Positions 32,660 to 42,730 of a stretch of 64,000 nt of DNA are shown piece by piece. The notes beneath the pieces were generated by a model. The model saw nothing but the letters and a program-made list of their open reading frames with translations, made no database searches and was not told where the DNA came from. The DNA is from Locusta migratoria (taxonomy: Eukaryota; Arthropoda; Insecta; Orthoptera; Acrididae). The DNA lies in NCBI GenBank assembly GCA_026315105.1, contig CM048747.1, forward strand, positions 282,849,654-282,913,653. Direction: 5' to 3'. The translations under genes were made by a program, and so were the position numbers. How positions within the stretch are numbered: the stretch's first letter is position 1; each line of letters begins with the position of its first letter.

Positions 32660-33990
32660 ATCACACTCAAGCTTAGAGCTCACCCATGATTTCTTTACAC
32701 ATATGTTGTACCTGTTGCATTGTATGACCAAGTTAAACAGGATTTGGACAGGTTGACACTCTGGGTGGTCTGTAGCCTATTCCCTCCAGTGAGTGGGCAT
32801 CACCCTTAGTCATTGTTAAAAAGCCTAACAGTTGATTACGTCTTTGTGGCGACTTCAAGAATGCTGTCAAGCTCAAAGCATCAATGACACATACCTGTTG
32901 CCATGCCCAGACGAGCTCTTCGCAAAACTTGCCGAGGGCCAGCTTTTTCCAAACTCAACTTATTGGAGGCGCATTTACAAGTTTCCTTAAACAAGTTCTC
33001 CAAACAATTTCTGGTACTCAACACACCCTTCGGGTTGTACCAATATCAGTGACTTACATTTGGAGTGGCCATTGCTCTGGCAATCTATCATTTTTTGGAA
33101 TAATTGACAGTATCCATTCCAGGGTATGTTAATTACCAAAATAATATTGCCGTTAGGGTGGCAGTAGAGAAGAGCATTTATCAAACCTCTGCACACTATT
33201 CACAGTCCTTCTGAAGGCTGGCCTCAAATGAAACCTGTCCCAGTTGAGCTTCTTCCAGCCTCTGTCATCTATCTTGGCTTTGAACTTTCTAAAGAAGGCA
33301 TCTGCCCTTTGCAGCATCATGCTGCAGCAGTCACAGTTATGCCTAGGCCTACTGATATTAAGGAGTTACAGGTCTTTTTAGGCATGATCGCCTACTACCA
33401 CAAATTTCTTCCTGATGCCGCCACTGTGGCTCATCCTTTGCATACCGTACTTCGTGAAAATTCTCCATTTCAATAATCACCAGCCTGTGACCAATGTTTG
33501 AAAATTCAGCTCAAATCTGCTCCATGCTTGATCAACCATCATCATCTTGCCCAGTGTTTGGTGTTGACTAAGGATACCTAACAAACAAGATTAGGTGCCA
33601 TACTCTCTCACAAATTTGAGAATGGCTCTGGCGTCCAAATGCAGTTGCTTCCAAAACTGTCACTGCTACTCATCAATGGTACTCCCAAATAGAGAAAGAG
33701 GCACTTGCTATTGTATATGCTGTTCAGAAATTTCACGTGTTTCTATATGGGTTTCGCCTCATTACCGCCACCAGCCATTTGATGCTTTATTTAATCCTTC
33801 AGCAGCATTGGCAGACAAAGCTACCCACAGGCTTTAGTGTCAGGCACTGTTTCTTTCACATTATCACTATACAAACCACTTTAGTCCTACCGATCAGCAA
33901 GCCAATGTCGATACTCTTACTCAGTCTCCAATGGGCCTGGACCCCTTCTTTGATAGCAGTGAGTTGCTGTGTTTCCAGTTGGATGTAGAG
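32660..33990 (+). pseudogene. RT and RNase H remnant (gypsy, 31-37 kb)
   Basis: RT blocks: FSKLNLLEAHLQVSL near 32945 (family FSKIDL..AY.Q), FLVLNTPFGLYQYQ near 33010, and VIYLGFELSKEGICPLQHHA near 33265-33325 with KELQVFLGMIAYYHKFLPDA near 33360-33420, the connection domain. The catalytic YxDD is replaced by a YQNN-like stretch near 33130. RNase H: YSQIEKEALAIVYAVQKFHV near 33680-33740. The frame shifts several times. Confidence 0.75.
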
Positions 33991-34002
33991 GCTTAGTACA
34001 CC

Positions 34003-35320
34003 ATGGACAGGTTACCCATAAACATTTCCAGGAGCACTGCAGCTGTCACTAGGTATCAGGTTCTTAGTAAGAAGGTCTCAGTTCAGCATAGATGGCTGGA
34101 GTGGCCTCCGAGTAAGGCTTCAGATTCCTTGCACAATTACTTCGCTCCGTGCTACTGCCTCACTATCCTTGCTCTTGGTCACAGCATCTTGGCTCTCACA
34201 ATGGTCATTCCCGTCACCCTTCGCCAGCCTGTCCTTGGGTTACTTCATCAAGGGCATTGGGGTGCCTCTCGCATCAAATCTTTAGCATGTTGTCATGTCT
34301 TCTGGCCTGACACTGATAGTGACATTGTTCACGTGGTTGCTGCATGCCCACTGTGCACTCAACATCAGGTGGATCTGCACTCCACTCTCTCACCATGGCC
34401 AGCCTCCCAGCATCCTTGGGAGTGCATCCACATTCATATTGTGAGCCACTTTTTCTCTTCATACTTACTGATCATTGTAGACGCCTTCTTGAAATTTTCT
34501 TACATGGCTCAATGTGCATCCACATCCTCAGTTCCACTATTCAGGCTCTGTCCCATGTTTCCGATATTTAAAGGACTTCCCTCTACAATCCTGTCATACA
34601 ACACCCCTCAGTTTGCATCTCAATACATCAGGCCATTTGTACTCGGTAGGGTATTCGCCATATCTGGGCTCCTACATTTCATCCTTAGCCTAACGGTGCG
34701 ACAGAGAGGATAGTCCACACAATCAAAGTTCAAATGCGAAAACATGTGGAAGGTTTGCCCACTATAGAGGCCTTGACTCACTTCTTGAGTTTCTATCAGT
34801 TCACTCTCATCAGGGATAAAAGCCCCGCAGAACTGTTACTTGGGTGTCAGCCTCCATCTTCTTCGGCCTTCCTTGTCCCGTTCATCTCGTCATGTTAATG
34901 ATTGGTGACCTCCTCAGTATGGCCCCAGGGCTGTGGTCTGGGTTTGAGGATTTGGGCACTGGCCTAAATGGGTTCCTGCTGTGGTGCATAGTTTGCGAGG
35001 TTGACACCTTTGTCAAGTTCAGCCCTGTGATGGAGTGGTGGTGTGCCACCATGATCAGTTGCATCCATGGGTGGCAACTGGGGCACCTGGCAGGCCGTGC
35101 CAGGTCTCCAGTTTACAGTCTCTTCCTGACCCATGTGGCACTCCTGCAGCAGAGAGACTACTACCTTCTCCCTCTGTACTACCACCTCGTGTGGTCATCT
35201 TAGTCACCTCCGCATCTTCATCACTGTGGCCCCTGCCACACCAGATGCCAAGGGAAGCAGCCCTTCCAGTCTGTACAAACTCCTACAAACAAGGCCACAA
35301 CAGCCCTATTACCAGGTGAT
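34003..35320 (+). pseudogene. Integrase remnant and C-terminal tail (gypsy, 31-37 kb)
   Basis: The longest open stretch (34003-34716) covers the HHCC domain (LLHQGHWGASRIKSL, then CPLC) and the core start WECIHIHIV..F..YLLIIVDA, where the first catalytic Asp of the usual HIDFA is lost. GLPSTILSYNTPQFASQ replaces the second (normally SDNG.QF). After a stop the frame resumes with VEGLPTIEALTHFLSFYQFT and SPAELLLGC, and then a region with LRGRH/LCQV near 35000. Two missing catalytic Asp residues and stops make it inactive. Confidence 0.8.
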
Positions 35321-35354
35321 GTAACACCCATCACAGATGTTCGGGAGAATAACT

Positions 35355-35821
35355 GTGGTGTCGCACAAGTCCAAAGTGTGCGCCACCTACTTTCGCCGCG
35401 CGCCGCCATGCACGCACGGCGCGGCGTTCTTACGACGACAGCCACGAGCGCCCTCTGAGACAACTCCGCTCGTGGCCACCAGTGAATGACATCGTTCACT
35501 TGGGACTGAGTTAGCAACCAGTTAGGACCTTCGTAATCAGATAGGCACCAGTGAAGACTTTGCTATCGTACAGGCACTAGGCAGGCCTCTAACAACTATG
35601 TATCAACATTCTGCAGTACTATGTAAAAGTTAAGTATTGTTACATTCTGTGCAATATATATCTCTTTCTAATTTATTCTAGTGTTTATAGTTTCTGGCTG
35701 CTCCCCTCCGCACCTGCACCAGCGTGCTATCCTTATTCCTGTGTCGGTCTCATTCCACTCGGCCACCGACACCTACGACGAGGCTGGGACACAAAAGCGG
35801 CGACGAAGTTGGGACACAAAA
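35355..35821 (+). repeat. 5' LTR of the gag-only element
   Basis: Begins TGTGGTGTCGCACAAG and ends with a GGGACACAAAA block. It is colinear with 37234-37701 throughout, with about ten substitutions and a one-base indel near 35400. The inner end contains a short tandem duplication (GGGACACAAAAG followed by CGGCGACGA and then GGGACACAAAAG, TGGCGACGA), so the primer-binding sequence appears once inside the LTR in mutated form and once just outside it. Confidence 0.93.
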
Positions 35822-35822
35822 G

Positions 35823-35837
35823 TGGCGACGAGGAGTG
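35823..35837 (+). promoter_or_regulatory. Primer-binding site for reverse transcription
   Basis: TGGCGACGAGGAGTG begins two bases after the LTR end, the position and 5'-TGG start expected for annealing of a tRNA 3' end. Related leaders TGGTGACGAG.. occur in the Mag-like elements at 14.0 and 27.5 kb. The primer tRNA is not identified. Confidence 0.75.
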
Positions 35838-36053
35838 ATATACGAACCGTGGACCAGCCCACTTGTAGCAGCCAGACAGCAGCAGTCGGAGCACGCAGAA
35901 ATTGCTCCCGCCCACCCACCCTTATTATAAGATTTTTGGGGAAACATTTTCAGTTACGTGTTTGTGGACTTTTTTGTTGCAGAGCGTCCTCTTTCATATT
36001 GCATTTGTGTTTTGTTATAATTTACTTGTATGCGCTGCGCCTAATTGGTCAGC

Positions 36054-37394
36054 ATGGCCACTACCCCGAACCCAAACTTAATGGAAATTATTCAGTTACA
36101 GACGGCGCAAATCACTCAACTACTGCGGGCCGTGTCGCAGTTGACGGCACAGGCTGCTCACCAACAACAACAGCCGTCACATCAGCAGCCCACACCTGCC
36201 GCTGCACCGCTTCCTACATTTCCCCAGTACAACGAACGTGAGGAAGAACGGAGCAACTATTTCGCACAGTTTCAAGAACTCGTCGCGGCTCATCAAATTA
36301 CAGGTCAGAGAGTGATGAACCTTTTCTTATCGATTGTGGGCCCCCAGACCTTCGTACTATTCCAAAAACTTTTCCCTCTCGCATCTCCTCGTGATGTAGA
36401 CTTTGAACAAATTGTAGATGCACTGAATGCTCATTATGAGAGAAAAGTTCTTGTAGCCGCTGCACGATACCGATTTTTCAGACTTAAAAAATTACCGCAG
36501 CAGTCACACCAAGAGTGGATTACGGAATTGAAGGGCTTAACCCGCCAATGTAAATTTACTTGCTCTTGTGGACTTTCGTATAGTGACGTGATGTTGAGGG
36601 ATGCGATTACGCAGAATATTCAGGACCCCAGAATTAGAGCAGCAATACTGAAACAGTCTGACCCCTCATTAGACGGTGTACTGCAGCTTATAGATGTGCA
36701 TGATACTTTTGACTTAGCAGATGTAGAAATGCAAAGCCACAGTGTTAATTCAGTGCGCCGCAACGGTCGCTTTCCTAGCCGTAGTTCTCAGTGTAGCACT
36801 AGTGATTCTTACAATAGTACAGGCCGTGCTGAACAGACAGTGAACAGTAGCCAGTGTAAAAGTGCGACACAAAGGTCGCCCCGTCGCGTTAGAAACAGTG
36901 CTTCGCAGAGTGCGAGAACAGTTCATTCTGTAAATGTTATACGGGCTGTGGAATTGAACAGTGCTTTCCTTGAATCTCAATTGCAAGAAAGTAGTTTTGC
37001 GCCTATGGCAAAACTATACAGTGCACCACGTAGCAAGTGCCGACGAGAGCGTAAAACAGTGCAACGGGAAAGGGTTCGGGACAAGCAAAATGACTATGAC
37101 CAGTGCATTCCTGTAGTGAAAATAGTGCCTTCTGCAACTGCTCCTTGTAATAGTGCCCAGGTCCTCCTCCCAGTGCCGTCGCCGTGGCCCTCAGCCCTAC
37201 GCCACGACGGCGCGACGGTTTGGGGGGGAGGGGTGTGGTGTCGCACAAGTCCAAAGTGCGCGCCACCTACTTTCGCCGCGCACCGCCATGCACGCACGGC
37301 GTGGCGTTCTTACGACGACAGCCACGAGCGCCCTCTGAGACAACTCCACTCGTGGCCACCAGTGAACGACATCGTTCACTTGGGACTGAGTTAG
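36054..37394 (+). CDS. gag protein of the gag-only LTR element
   Basis: An intact frame of 446 codons; the ATG at 36054 has A at -3 and G at +4, a strong initiation context. The protein starts MATTPNPNLMEIIQLQ, has a Gln/Pro/Ala stretch at residues 30-55, then the capsid-like region with LPTFPQYNEREEERSNYF, MNLFLSIVGPQTFVLFQKLF and a domain around residues 130-165 (EQIVDALNAHYERKVLVAAA, then FFRLKKLPQQSHQEWI). ELKGLTRQCKFTC is the family motif also seen as LSRKC elsewhere here. No zinc knuckle is visible. The part after about residue 230 is Ser/Arg-rich, and the last residues read into the 3' LTR before stopping. It would package RNA into particles while relying on enzymes from another element. 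Confidence 0.85.
   Translation: MATTPNPNLMEIIQLQTAQITQLLRAVSQLTAQAAHQQQQPSHQQPTPAAAPLPTFPQYNEREEERSNYFAQFQELVAAHQITGQRVMNLFLSIVGPQTFVLFQKLFPLASPRDVDFEQIVDALNAHYERKVLVAAARYRFFRLKKLPQQSHQEWITELKGLTRQCKFTCSCGLSYSDVMLRDAITQNIQDPRIRAAILKQSDPSLDGVLQLIDVHDTFDLADVEMQSHSVNSVRRNGRFPSRSSQCSTSDSYNSTGRAEQTVNSSQCKSATQRSPRRVRNSASQSARTVHSVNVIRAVELNSAFLESQLQESSFAPMAKLYSAPRSKCRRERKTVQRERVRDKQNDYDQCIPVVKIVPSATAPCNSAQVLLPVPSPWPSALRHDGATVWGGGVWCRTSPKCAPPTFAAHRHARTAWRSYDDSHERPLRQLHSWPPVNDIVHLGLS
37222..37233 (+). promoter_or_regulatory. Polypurine tract before the 3' LTR
   Basis: GGGGGGGAGGGG ends exactly where the 3' LTR begins (37234). This is the expected plus-strand primer for second-strand synthesis and independently fixes the LTR start. 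Confidence 0.9.
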
Positions 37395-37701
37395 CAACCA
37401 GTTAGGACCTTCGTAATCAGATAGGCACCAGTGAAGACTTTGCTATCGTACAGGCACTAGGCAGGCCTCTAACAACTATGTATCAACATTCTGCAGTACT
37501 ATGTAAAAGTTAAGTATTGTTACATTCTGTGCAATATATATCTCTTTCTAATTTACTCTAGTGTTTATAGTTTCTGGCTGCTCCCCTCCGTACCTGCACC
37601 AGCGTGCTATCTATATTCCTGTGTCGGTCTCATTCCACTCGGCCACCGACACCTACGACGAGGCTGGGACACAAAAGCGGCAACGAAGTTGGGACACAAA
37701 A
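37234..37701 (+). repeat. 3' LTR of the gag-only element
   Basis: Same start (TGTGGTGTCGCAC) and end (GGGACACAAAA) as the 5' LTR, followed at once by ATAAC, the repeat of the bases preceding the 5' LTR. The gag frame stops inside it at 37394. Confidence 0.93.
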
Positions 37702-37860
37702 ATAACGGCCACCACTGACATTTGTAAACGTCATCAGTATCTGAAGTCTTGCCATTTCTGCCCCTATCACAATGTTCCAGGGCGGAACCTATATCAGGAG
37801 GAGATGCAAGGGGTCAAAGTGCCAGATGCCAAGATGTAGCCCACACCACCACCACCAAAA

Positions 37861-38460
37861 CTTGGACGAACATAAGTACAGAATGGCCAAGCTAGGATTG
37901 TGGGCTTCAGGATAGGTATTGAATATCGGAATGATAATTGAAGTCCTGATTGACACTGAAGTCATTTATTTAGGAAAAGGAATACAGGGGCCTACATAGG
38001 GGGAGAAAATGCAGTAATCTTGCATCTCTTCAAGACCTACCAAACAGTAATATAGTAATATAGAAAGTGGCTCACGGCTTTGCTACCAGTATAAAAGATC
38101 CAAAAAAAGTTTATTGTTCACCTGCGCAGCACCACAACATCAGCACTGACTTCACAGCATCAGCACCGATGGTACGGCACATGGGCCCTGACCTCACTGC
38201 TCTGGTCATGAAAAAGGCTCAAAATTACCACGCTCATTATGGAATTAATAACAATAAATTTGCATCATACAATACAAATGTTCTAAGCCTTGTTACTTTG
38301 TTCCATAATCTTCAGTACCAGCAAGGTACCTCTCTTACCCAAGCTCAGACATGTCTGTTTCTTCCTTCATGGAAGGAAAGGAGATGGACACCTAACGCAC
38401 TTCCCAAAGGGGGAGGGATGCTACAAAGCACAATTGTCCAGAACACAGACTTGTTCAAAT
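37861..38460. other. No recognised gene
   Basis: The left end may still be 3' untranslated or LTR sequence of the gypsy element ending near 37860. The rest shows no motif that I recognise. Confidence 0.4.
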
Positions 38461-38567
38461 CCCACCAACAATGCTGAAAGTTTCCACCAGAGGTCTCACG
38501 CAACACTCTACAAGGCTACTGCCACGACACCTAGCAGAGAGTAGCAACCAGAGCCGGGGCAGGTGCA
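38461..38567 (+). repeat. Left piece of a dispersed repeat split by a LINE
   Basis: CAGAGGTCTCACGCAAC...CTACTGCCACGACACC...GGTGCAGCTACAT is colinear with 30800-30888. The remainder of the same repeat, starting CAGCAGTTCAAGCTGAGA, is found at 40012 beyond the LINE. Confidence 0.65.
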
Positions 38568-40008
38568 GCTACATCTACATCTACATAGATACTCTGCAAA
38601 TCACATTTAAGTGCCTGGCAGAGGGTTCATTAACCACTTTCATAACTTTTCTCTACCGTTCCATTCTCTAATAGCACGCAGGAAGAAAGAACACCTGAAT
38701 CATTCCGTTTTCGATCTGATTTCTATTATTTTATTGAGATGGTCATGTCTCCCTAAGTAGGTGGGTGCTAGCAAAATATTTTCACATTCAGAAGTAAAAG
38801 TCAGTGATTGAAACTTTGCAAATAGATCACGCCGCAATGAATAACGTCTTTTTAAAATTATTTCCACCCCAATTCATGCAATATTTCCGTGACGCTTTCC
38901 CTCCCGTAACGTGATAAAACCAAACGAGCTGCCCTTCTCTGAATATTCTCAATATCTTCCGTCAGTCCCACCTGCTGAGGGTCCCACAAGGGGTAACAGT
39001 CCTCTAGGAGAGGACGCACAAGTGTGATGTAAGCAGTCTCTTTGGTGGAGCTGGTGCATCTTCGAAGCGTTCTGCCAATGAAACATAATCTTTGATTCGC
39101 CTTCCCCACAATATTTTCTGTGTGTTCTCTCCAGTCAAAGTTGTTCATAATTGTAACTCCTAGGTATTTGGTAGAATTTACGACCTTAAGGTTTGACTGA
39201 TTTATCGCGTAATTGAAGTTCAGTGGATTTCTTTTAGTGGTCATGTGTATTACTTCACACTTTTCTTTATTTAGTGTCAATTGCCAATTTTCGCACCAAG
39301 TAGAAATTTTATCTAAATCACTTTGCAGTTGCTTTTTATCCTCTGTTGACTTCACTAACCAATAAACGACAGCATCATCCACGAACAGTCTAAGGGAGCT
39401 ATTCAGATTGTCTCCTAAATCATTTATAAACATGAGGAAGAGTAGGGGACCTATAACGCTTCCCTGTGGAACGCCAGATATCACTTCTGTTTTACTCGAT
39501 GACTTACCGTCAATTACAACGAACTGTGTCCTTTCTGATAGGAAATCGTGAATCCAATCGCACAATTGGGAAGATATTCCATAAGCACGCAATTTCATTA
39601 GAAGCTGCTTGTGGGATACAGTATCAAAAGCCTTCCGGAAATCCAGAAATATGGAATCGATTTGAGATCCCTTGTCAATGGCACTTAACACTTCATGTGA
39701 ATAAAGGGCAAGCTGTGTTTTGCAAGAGCGATACTTTCTGAATCCGTGTGACTATTGGTTAATAGGTCGTTCTCTCCGAGGTAGTTCATAATATTCGAAC
39801 AAAGTATACGTTCCAAAATCCTACTGCAAATTGACGTCAATGAGATTGGCCTGTAATTTTGGGGATCACTCGTATTGCCTTTCTTGAATATTGGAGTAAC
39901 TTTGGCAACTTTCCAGTCTTTGGGTACAGATCTTTCGCTGAGTGATCGGTTGTAAATTATAGCTAAGTACGGAGCTATTGCATCAGCACACTCTGAGAGG
40001 AATTGCGT
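38568..40008 (-). mobile_element. 5'-truncated CR1/L2-like LINE
   Basis: A minus-strand non-LTR retrotransposon that begins inside the RT domain (around 40008) and ends at a hexanucleotide tail, on the minus strand (TGTAGA)n, at about 38570-38590. A 3' untranslated region of about 280 bp separates the tail from the stop of the RT. Truncation at the 5' end is the usual outcome of target-primed reverse transcription. The break points agree with the uninterrupted repeat at 30.8 kb. Clade is judged from motif style only. Confidence 0.8.
38858..40008 (-). pseudogene. LINE reverse transcriptase, 5' truncated
   Basis: Reading from 40008: PYLAIIYNRSLSERSVPKDW, VTPIFKKGN, NYRPISLTSICSRILERIL, then a frameshift near 39690-39720, DSIFLDFRKAFDTVSHKQLL, SGVPQGSVIGPLLFLMFIND near 39470-39420, and FVDDAVVY near 39375. 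The family FADD box is FVDD here, which keeps both catalytic Asp residues. It continues YLGVTI and the C-terminal IQRRAARLVLSRY, ending ILHELGWK at 38858. The second open block (277 codons) is intact. The endonuclease domain is absent by truncation, and the frameshift rules out function. Confidence 0.88.
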
Positions 40009-40095
40009 CAGCAGTTCAAGCTGAGACTTAGTTTGGTGAGCATGACTTGTAGTGTTGTGTGCTACAACACTAGGAACAACTCCTTTAGATATCCC
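40009..40095 (+). repeat. Right piece of the dispersed repeat split by the LINE
   Basis: CAGCAGTTCAAGCTGAGACTTAG follows directly after the LINE 5' end and continues the repeat interrupted at 38567, by comparison with 30889-30960. Confidence 0.6.
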
Positions 40096-40169
40096 ATAGA
40101 AATATAGGCATGGTAGAGTATCACGAGAGTTCACAAGACTGTGCCACAAATTTGTTTATGTATCTTTCC

Positions 40170-40790
40170 CTAACAGGCAAAACAGTTGTCGGTAAGGTTG
40201 TAATTTGTTCAATGAACAAGAAATAAAGTAGTGGATTCAGTGTCAGAGGAACATTGGAAGAAATAGTGTTTGATAACAGTAACATTATGGACATGAGGGA
40301 TGATGGTGTGCAGGAGTGACGAAAAGTTGAAGGTCAATGAAAGATATGGTTTGTGTATTTGAAGCTAGGTTATGAATTATGCGAGGGTGGTGTTGGCTGA
40401 CATAATAGAAGATACCTTCAGTGGGAATACAGAAATCAGCAACTATGGGGAATACAGTATTGCTGGGTTTACCAATTTTTGGGAGCATTTAGAATTTGGG
40501 TGTATGAGGGTCATTAAGGTCAGTTATCCAATGAATTCGAAATAAAGGTTGTGAAATAGGCCAAAAGATTTGAGTACAGAGCTCAGAGGTTATGTTGGAC
40601 TTCTGGGATGGGATCAATACGGCAGACCTGATAGCTGGCAAAAGCCTTCTCTCGGTTGTCGGTGAGATTCATGATAACAGTGGTTAAGTCTTTGTCAATA
40701 GGGATGATGACTAAAACAGGGTTTGTCTTCTGAAGGTAGCAGGGGTAAAATATATGGAGTGAAGAGTTATATTCAACTTACAAAACAACC
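40170..40790 (-). mobile_element. Highly decayed Penelope-like RT remnant
   Basis: On the minus strand PVLVIIPIDKDLTTVIMN near 40725 resembles the Penelope N-terminal PDLVVI.ADKG..TVVMD motif, and LPKIGKPSNTVFPIV near 40480 resembles the GLPKIHKP..PLRPIVS motif. RIIHNLASNTQTISFIDL lies where the family has a KNS..F...L segment. The match is weak and interrupted by stops, but order and spacing are right. Confidence 0.45.
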
Positions 40791-41046
40791 AGACAGCAGT
40801 TGTAAGAGTCGGAGGGCTTGAAAGGGACGCAGTGGTTGGGAAGCAGTAAGACAAGGTTGTAGCCTTTCTTGAATGTTAGTCAATCTGTATGTTGAGCAAG
40901 GTGTGAAGGAATGCAAGGAGAAATTTTGTGAAGGAATACAAAGCAAAATTTGGAGAAGGAATTAAAGTTCAAGGTGAAGAAATTAAAACTTTGTAGATTG
41001 CCAACAACATTGTAATTCTGTCAGAGGCAGGAATGGACTTGTAAGA

Positions 41047-41248
41047 AAAAATGTTCAAATGTTTGTAAATCTATCGGACCAAACTGTGTGGTCATCAGTC
41101 TGTAGCTTACAAACTAATTAAACCTAAGTAAACTAACCTAAGGACAACACACACACACCCATGCCCCAGGGAGGACTCGAACCTCCACGGCAAGCAACCG
41201 CGCTTCGCAGCAAGATGATTTAGACCGCTCGGCTACTCCACCGCGGCC
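41047..41248 (-). repeat. tRNA-derived SINE with perfect 12-bp TSD
   Basis: On the minus strand: GTGGAGTAGCCGAGCGGTC (A-box; long-variable-arm tRNA of the Leu/Ser type), GAGGTTCGAGTCCTCC (B-box), then GGGGCATGGGTGTGTG, CTGATGACCACACAG and ending TTACAAACATTTGAACATT. The duplication GGACTTGTAAGA at 41035-41046 and 41249-41260 is perfect. This is the best preserved of the three members of this family in the window (others at 16564-16744 and 53907-54099). Confidence 0.93.
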
Positions 41249-41269
41249 GGACTTGTAAGAGCAATTGAA

Positions 41270-41880
41270 CGGAATGGACAGCGTCTTTAAAGTTTGGTAT
41301 AAAATGAACATTAACAAGGGTAATGGAATGTAGTATTTAAAAAATCAGAGGATTCTGAAGGAATTAGATCAGGTAATTACACAACAGAAGTAGAAGATGA
41401 GTTTTGTTATTGCATAGCAAAATAACTTCTGATGGCAGAAGTGGAGAAGATATAAAATGCACAATGGCTGTGGGAAGGAAAGCTTTTCTGAAGAAGCAAA
41501 ATTTGTTGACATCCAATATTAATTTAAATGTTAGGAAATCTTTACTGAAGGTATTTGTGTGTAGTGTAACATTGTAGAGGAGTGAAACTTGGCCGATAAT
41601 GAGTTCAGACAGAAAGATGGAAGCTTTTGAAACCTGATGCAACAGATGAATGCTGAGGATTAGAAGGGTAGATTGAGTAACTAATGAGGAGGTGATGAAC
41701 AGAATTGGCGAGAGAAAGTATTTCTGGCATACCTTGACTAAGAAGAAAAGATCGATTGGTGGAACACATTCTGAGTCATTAAGGAGTAGTCAATTTAGCA
41801 TAAGAGGGAGGAGTGTAGGATAAAAATCACTACTGGAGACTGAGAGATGAATACAGTAAGCAAGTTCCAATGGTTGTAGG
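41270..41880 (+). pseudogene. RTE-like LINE RT, C-terminal fragment
   Basis: Plus-strand blocks ITSDGRSGEDIKCTMAVGRK near 41430, KKQNLLTSNINLNVRKSLLK near 41500, KVFVCSVTL..SETWPIMS near 41550, KMEAFET near 41615 and NEEVMNRIGERK near 41680 follow the C-terminal part of insect endonuclease-reverse transcriptases of the RTE type (family: KVFVWSVALYGSETWTLRK..I.RLEAFEMW). The catalytic region lies upstream and is absent. Several stops are present. Confidence 0.7.
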
Positions 41881-41984
41881 ATTCTGTTCATATTCAGGTA
41901 TGAACAGGTAAGGATGGCAAAAGGGTAAAGGAGAAATTTGTATACAAGTGAACAAGTCACATTATTGTTTAAGCCAAGTAGAAA

Positions 41985-42730
41985 AAGATCTACTGAGCTT
42001 TACTCACAGATGTTTGTGGGCTTATGGAACAAGAATCTATAGGAGGTATTTCCGTATTTTTATTTACGATTTTTCAAGACAAGGATGAAGTGAGAGAAAT
42101 GTCTCCCACTCTTCGTGCTATGATTGAAAGACAGAAACAAAGTTAAAAAGTATCAGATCAGATAATTATATCAAATGTGTCAATAAACAGTTAGTGAATT
42201 TGGAATCAGACATCACACTACAATTCACTATTATTCTGCTCAAAATGGAGTAGCCGAACAGGCTAACAGTAGAAATTTAGATAAATCAAGGAGCAGGATA
42301 ATCAAAATGTTATTGGGCAGAAGTAGTATCAACTGCAATCTGTGTAATACCACAGTTACTACTAAAGCTGTACCAAACACGACTGGAATGGAAAGAAACC
42401 TTAACAATATTTAGGTGTAAGGCCATGGTGTGAGTTCCCAAACAGCTTAGAATAAAATGAAACTCTAAATCTGAAAAATATATTTTTATTGGATATTGTG
42501 AATGTTCTGATTCTTAGATATTTATAAATCCTAAAAACAAGAAGGTAATAACTAGAAGAGATGTTATTTCTTTAGAATATGGTGAAAATGATACAAAAGG
42601 TGAACAAGTGTATGTAGATATTAATCTTGAAGATAGTGTCCAAAATGGGGAAGTTGTTCAGGAACAATCAGATATATTTAAGAGCAGGAGGTTGGGGCTA
42701 ATCTGCAATGTGAGACAAATAGAACAATAA
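41985..42730 (+). pseudogene. Ty1/copia integrase-region fragment
   Basis: Plus strand: FGIRHHTTIHYYSAQNGVAE near 42200-42262 (copia integrase third catalytic residue region, family ..YTP.QNGVAER.NRT), then after a frame change KAMV near 42423, SKSEKYIFIGYCE near 42470-42505, and NPKNKKVITRRDVISLEYGE near 42527-42590 (family ..P.TKK.I.SRDV.F.E). The first integrase half and RT are missing, and stops are present. It is the only copia-type sequence seen here. Confidence 0.75.

Larger units (their letters stand above)
35355..37701 (+). mobile_element. Complete gag-only LTR retrotransposon (TR-GAG type)
   Basis: Two direct LTRs of about 467 bp, a primer-binding site, one gag frame, a polypurine tract and a 5-bp duplication ATAAC (35350-35354 and 37702-37706) define a complete element of 2347 bp. 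Between the LTRs are only 1.4 kb: gag followed by a short tail resembling the C-terminal end of pol, with protease, RT, RNase H and integrase absent. This is the organisation of non-autonomous terminal-repeat elements with a gag domain. The gag belongs to the same broad Mag-like group as other copies here but is clearly distinct. About ten mismatches between LTRs, counted by eye, suggest a fairly recent insertion. Confidence 0.9.
31085..37860 (+). mobile_element. Mag-like Ty3/gypsy element with two nested insertions
   Basis: A plus-strand element with gag, protease, RT, RNase H and integrase in order between 31085 and 35350. It is interrupted at 31318-31632 by an inverted-repeat element and at 35355-37701 by a gag-only LTR retrotransposon, after which its 3' tail resumes at 37707-37860 (CPYHNVPGRN... 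region). LTRs of this element were not found. Frames are broken repeatedly. Confidence 0.8.

Noticed and set aside
36045..36053. Start of the gag protein nine bases earlier
   Set aside because: The earlier codon is TTG. The ATG at 36054 has a strong context and is the natural start.
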